Part shown: positions 13,216-16,303 of the stretch, piece by piece
Position numbering within the stretch: position 1 is the stretch's first letter
Layout of the letters: each line of letters opens with the position of its first letter
Origin: Enterobacterales bacterium
GTDB lineage: Bacteria > Pseudomonadota > Gammaproteobacteria > Enterobacterales > Succinivibrionaceae
Length of the DNA stretch: 16,303 bases
Direction: 5' to 3'
NCBI GenBank assembly: GCA_900768635.1
Contig: CAAGDP010000174.1
Span: forward strand, 1 to 16,303
Made by a program: the position numbers and the translations under genes
The notes under the pieces: model-generated
Databases searched by the model: none
Seen by the model: the letters and a program-made list of their open reading frames with translations, nothing else
What the model was told of the DNA's origin: nothing

Positions 13216-16041
13216 ATGGCACTTAAGCGGTACGGTCTGAGATCGCGGGTAATTATTTACAGTATTCTTCCGATTCTAGTTACAGGTTTTTTCTTTGCCG
13301 GAAACTACATGTTCAATCGCTATAATCAGCTGGAACAAAGTGTTATCGATCAGGGTATGAGTATAATTGAGCCTATGGCCCTGGCTATTGAAAATCCATA
13401 TAACACCGGAGATATAGCCACCGTGAAGAATGTTATTGGTTATGTTCACCGTAAACATTCCGATCTGATTGAAAGTATTGCCATTTTTGATGAGGATGGC
13501 AATCTTTACGCCACCTCAAATTTCACTAAGGATTTTGCCAAGCTTACCAAATCCACCTCGGAAACGGTTTCTCCTTATACAAGCATTGGTTATGATGGCA
13601 GTAGCATTATTATGAAGACGCCCATCTTTTATGAATTTCAATCTGTTTCAGCACCATATGCCACCTGGAAAAAGGATCGAATTCCCGGTGAGCTGACCAT
13701 ACGTGGTTATATTGCGGTAAAGCTGAGTACTATTCCTACCAGGTTATCTCTTTATTCTGATATTGCCCAGTCCGTTTTTGTGGTTTTGATTGGCTTGATC
13801 CTGGCACTGATTTTTGCATTCAGTCTGATAAAGGAAGTGGTAGAGCCTATTAACCGTATGATAAAGGCTATTTATTCCATAAAGGAAGGTCAGCTTGATA
13901 CCAGAATTACCGGGGGAATGTACGGGGAATTGGACCGGCTCCGGGCTGGTATTAACGGTATGGCTAAATCTATTGCAGCTTATCATAACGAGATGCAGCA
14001 GAATATTGATCAGGCTACATCTGATTTGCGGGAAACAGCCGATCAGCTGGAAATGCAGAATGTGGAACTGGAACTGGCCAAAAAACAGGCTCAGGAGGCT
14101 GCCAAAGTCAAAACGGAATTTCTGGCCAACATGTCCCATGAGTTACGCACTCCTTTAAATGGTGTTATAGGTTTTACCCGTCAGCTGTTTAAAAGCAAGC
14201 TCACTCCTACCCAGTATGAGTATTTATCCACAATCGAAAGATCGGCCAAGAATCTGCTGAGCATTATTAATAACATTCTGGATTTTTCCAAGTTGGAATC
14301 TGGGAAACTGGCTTTTGAAAAAATTCCTTTCAGTATTCGGGATACGGTGGATGAAACAATTACTCTTATAGCCCCCGGAGCTCACGATAAGAATGTGGAT
14401 TTGTCTGCCTATATTGATCCTTCCATTCCATATCTGCTGATGGGAGATCCCCTGAGACTGCAGCAGATTATACTTAATCTGGTATCTAATGCCGTGAAGT
14501 TTTCCGAGACCGGATCGGTGAATATTTCCATTCGCAGGAGTCCGATAAGGGAGGACGATGCTAAAAAGAATGTCATCAGTATTGAAATAACTGTGAAAGA
14601 TACCGGTATCGGCATCAGTCCTTCGCAACAGCAGAAACTGTTTCAGCCGTTTATTCAGGCTAACAGTTCCATTTCACGTACATTTGGCGGCACCGGACTG
14701 GGATTGGTTATTACCCAGAAACTTGTGACTCTTATGGGTGGTGGTATATCTGTTAAATCTCAGGTTGGCAAAGGATCGGTTTTTGTGACCAGAATACCTC
14801 TGGAACTGGCCCAGATGCCGGGAGAACAAAGTCCTGCCATTCCTCAGATGAAGGATTTGAGTGTTTTACTTATTGATGAGAATGAGTGGTCCAGAGAATC
14901 CTATCGCAAGACTATGGAAGACTGGAATATGAAGGTTTTTGCTTTAGGATCCCCGAATGCCATCAAGAACCTTCCGGTGAAATCATTTTTTATTACTATT
15001 CTGGCAGTAAAAAACAATCAGGAAGAATCGGAACTGATTCAGTGGATAGAGATGTTGCCGAAGGATGTTCCTTTTGTAGTCATGTCTAATTCTCACGATG
15101 CGGAGAATAATCATCGTTATCTTACCTATGGCGCTTTTGACTGTCTTATCAAACCTGTAACTGCTGAGCGATTTCTGGAATGCTTCAACCGCCGGAAGGA
15201 TAATCCTAAAGTTACGGCTCGAAAGAGTGCTGATCCTAAGAAACAGGCAAAAAATAAGATGAATATGATTGCTCTGGCGGTAGATGACAACCCGGCTAAT
15301 CTTAAGCTTATTACCACCCTTCTTTCGGAGCATATTACCATGGTGGACAGCGCTGTCAGCGGTTCTCAGGCTCTGGATCTGTGTCGTACCAAGGTTTATG
15401 ACATTGTTTTTATGGATATTCAGATGCCAGTTATGGACGGAATTGCCACTCTTAAACATATCAGAGAGGATGAACAGTCCATAAACAAAAAGACTCCGGT
15501 AGTGGCAGTTACTGCTCTGGCTATACCTGGAGAACGTGAACGACTGATGAATCAGGGTATGAATGAATATATTGCCAAACCTATTGAGGAAGATCAGCTT
15601 ATGTATTTGCTGAGCCATGCCTCCAGTCTGGCCACAGATGGAATAGGTAAAATTCCGGTTGTGAAGGATGATTTTCTCCGAGAGGAAAAACCTACATTGC
15701 GAGATCCTCAGTTAGCTCTGAAACATGCTGCCGGAAAGAAAGAACTGGCAAAAGAAATGCTGGAGATGTTTCTGTCTTCCGTACCGGTTATGCAGGATGC
15801 TATCAGTAAAATGGAAAGTATCAGTACAGGCAATCTAATCAAAATTGTTCACAAGGCTGCAGGCGGAGCTGCCTACTGTGGTATGCCGAAGATTCAGAAA
15901 GTATGTAATACTATCGAAGTAGAACTTCGTGCCGGAAAAAACGTTAAGGATCTTGAGCCGGAACTTTATGAACTGGATGATATGCTGGAACTGACCAAAA
16001 AGCAAAGTAAAGAATGGCTGGAAGAACTGGAAAAAAACTAA
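13216..16041 (+). CDS. barA: hybrid sensor histidine kinase BarA
   Basis: BarA is an inner-membrane tripartite kinase. In enterics it phosphorylates UvrY and so controls the CsrB/CsrC small RNAs and carbon storage. It has 941 residues (918 in E. coli). Order: membrane segment about 11-31; periplasmic sensor domain starting YNQLEQSVIDQGMSIIEP; second segment about 184-204; HAMP and coiled coil to about 290; HisKA with NMSHELRTP (His308); ATPase domain with N box NLVSNAVKF, DTGIGIS (462-468) and GGTGLGL (491-497). A degenerate receiver lies at about 546-655. A true receiver follows, with Asp690/Asp691, phosphoacceptor Asp734 (VFMDIQMPVMDG) and Lys788. A C-terminal HPt domain has His879 (IVHKAAGG). 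All phosphorelay residues are present. It is divergent from rlmD, as in E. coli. uvrY is not in this window. Confidence 0.95.
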   Translation: MALKRYGLRSRVIIYSILPILVTGFFFAGNYMFNRYNQLEQSVIDQGMSIIEPMALAIENPYNTGDIATVKNVIGYVHRKHSDLIESIAIFDEDGNLYATSNFTKDFAKLTKSTSETVSPYTSIGYDGSSIIMKTPIFYEFQSVSAPYATWKKDRIPGELTIRGYIAVKLSTIPTRLSLYSDIAQSVFVVLIGLILALIFAFSLIKEVVEPINRMIKAIYSIKEGQLDTRITGGMYGELDRLRAGINGMAKSIAAYHNEMQQNIDQATSDLRETADQLEMQNVELELAKKQAQEAAKVKTEFLANMSHELRTPLNGVIGFTRQLFKSKLTPTQYEYLSTIERSAKNLLSIINNILDFSKLESGKLAFEKIPFSIRDTVDETITLIAPGAHDKNVDLSAYIDPSIPYLLMGDPLRLQQIILNLVSNAVKFSETGSVNISIRRSPIREDDAKKNVISIEITVKDTGIGISPSQQQKLFQPFIQANSSISRTFGGTGLGLVITQKLVTLMGGGISVKSQVGKGSVFVTRIPLELAQMPGEQSPAIPQMKDLSVLLIDENEWSRESYRKTMEDWNMKVFALGSPNAIKNLPVKSFFITILAVKNNQEESELIQWIEMLPKDVPFVVMSNSHDAENNHRYLTYGAFDCLIKPVTAERFLECFNRRKDNPKVTARKSADPKKQAKNKMNMIALAVDDNPANLKLITTLLSEHITMVDSAVSGSQALDLCRTKVYDIVFMDIQMPVMDGIATLKHIREDEQSINKKTPVVAVTALAIPGERERLMNQGMNEYIAKPIEEDQLMYLLSHASSLATDGIGKIPVVKDDFLREEKPTLRDPQLALKHAAGKKELAKEMLEMFLSSVPVMQDAISKMESISTGNLIKIVHKAAGGAAYCGMPKIQKVCNTIEVELRAGKNVKDLEPELYELDDMLELTKKQSKEWLEELEKN

Positions 16042-16098
16042 AATAATCAACTGCAAGCCATCAGGATTGGGCAAACAACAGTTTTATTAAATATATAA

Positions 16099-16139
16099 AT
16101 AGTTTATAACATCTAAACTATTTTTATAGTTTTAGATGT
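16099..16139. repeat. symmetric heptamer repeats before the IS607-type gene
   Basis: ATAGTTT occurs at 16099-16105 and 16126-16132, with its complement AAACTAT at 16115-16121. The last two sit in a larger inverted repeat: 16109-16121 pairs with 16126-16139 except for one extra base, around a TTTT loop. It lies immediately upstream of the start codon, so it could be a binding site for the encoded helix-turn-helix protein, or part of the element's left end. Confidence 0.55.
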
Positions 16140-16303
16140 ATGAATAAAATAATTCCTATTGGGCAAGCAGCAAAATTATTAGGTGTTCATGTTCAGACGT
16201 TAAGAAATTGGGAAAAGTCAGGTAAATTAAAACCTGACAGTATTTCTCCTGGAGGAACAAGACGATACAACCTTGAACGCATTCTTCAGCTATCAGGAAA
16301 GGA
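16140..16303 (+). CDS. IS607-type serine transposase, N-terminal part (runs off the window)
   Basis: The ATG at 16140 opens a frame that continues to the window end (54 full codons). The protein starts with a MerR-like helix-turn-helix: IPIGQAAKLLGVHVQTLRNW, then EKSGKLKP and PGGTRRYNLERIL. The combination of this motif with GGTRRY is typical of the small serine recombinases (TnpA) of IS607-family elements, whose catalytic domain would follow outside the window. A plain MerR-family regulator or excisionase is the alternative, since only the DNA-binding part is visible. There is no clear ribosome site, and the upstream inverted repeat reaches almost to the start codon. It lies 98 bases after barA, in the same direction. 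Confidence 0.7.
   Translation, partial: MNKIIPIGQAAKLLGVHVQTLRNWEKSGKLKPDSISPGGTRRYNLERILQLSGK

Noticed and set aside
13744..14628. Long minus-strand frames inside barA
   Set aside because: Antisense shadows of a complete, well-conserved kinase gene, with no family resemblance or ribosome sites of their own.
16048..16087. Intrinsic terminator after barA
   Set aside because: Only AACTG/CAGTT (5 pairs, 25-base loop) precedes a short broken T-run; too weak to call.

Overview
The window looks like a moderately AT-rich gammaproteobacterial chromosome. The gene order lepA-lepB-rnc-era-recO-pdxJ, and the divergent pair rlmD/barA, are both classic Gammaproteobacteria arrangements. Protein details match Escherichia coli closely: catalytic residue numbers are the same in LepB (Ser90, Lys145) and in RNase III (Glu41, Asp45, Asp114, Glu117). 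Base composition and the diverged proteins make me think of an anaerobic gut or rumen lineage such as the Succinivibrionaceae. That placement is inference only.

Layout. (1) Bases 2-226: the tail of an IS630-type transposase that enters from the left, then about 280 bases rich in small hairpins. (2) 506-1846, minus: gdhA, NADP-type glutamate dehydrogenase. (3) 1847-2630: a gene-poor spacer with the gdhA promoter region, two diverged tandem copies of a ~125-base repeat, a long hairpin and a possible lepA promoter. (4) 2631-8481, plus: the tight operon lepA, lepB, rnc, era, recO, pdxJ. Three junctions overlap by 4, 4 and 17 bases. acpS, which follows pdxJ in E. coli, is absent. (5) 8673-9681, plus: a broken family-8 glycosyltransferase of the lipopolysaccharide-core type. 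(6) 9723-11729, minus: a 668-residue membrane protein that I read as an M48-type peptidase relative with its catalytic residues lost. It lies 18 bases behind rlmD (11748-13067, minus), apparently in one transcript. (7) 13216-16041, plus: barA, the hybrid sensor kinase, divergent from rlmD. (8) 16140-end: the start of an IS607-type transposase (MerR-like helix-turn-helix) with a symmetric repeat in front of it.

How the genes work together. The central operon combines translation factor EF4, the signal peptidase, RNase III, the ribosome-assembly GTPase Era, recombination mediator RecO and vitamin B6 synthesis. GdhA assimilates ammonia. RlmD methylates 23S rRNA. BarA in enteric relatives drives the UvrY/CsrA carbon-storage switch. 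Mobile-element fragments at both edges and a decayed surface-sugar gene mark the less stable parts.

I do not see a clear new multi-gene defence or metabolic system. The observations most worth following are: (a) a perfect Shine-Dalgarno placed 25 bases before pdxJ, with a GAAA-tetraloop hairpin between it and the start codon that could bring it into range; (b) the catalytically dead M48-like membrane protein coupled to rlmD; (c) the tandem repeat with a conserved hairpin between gdhA and lepA.
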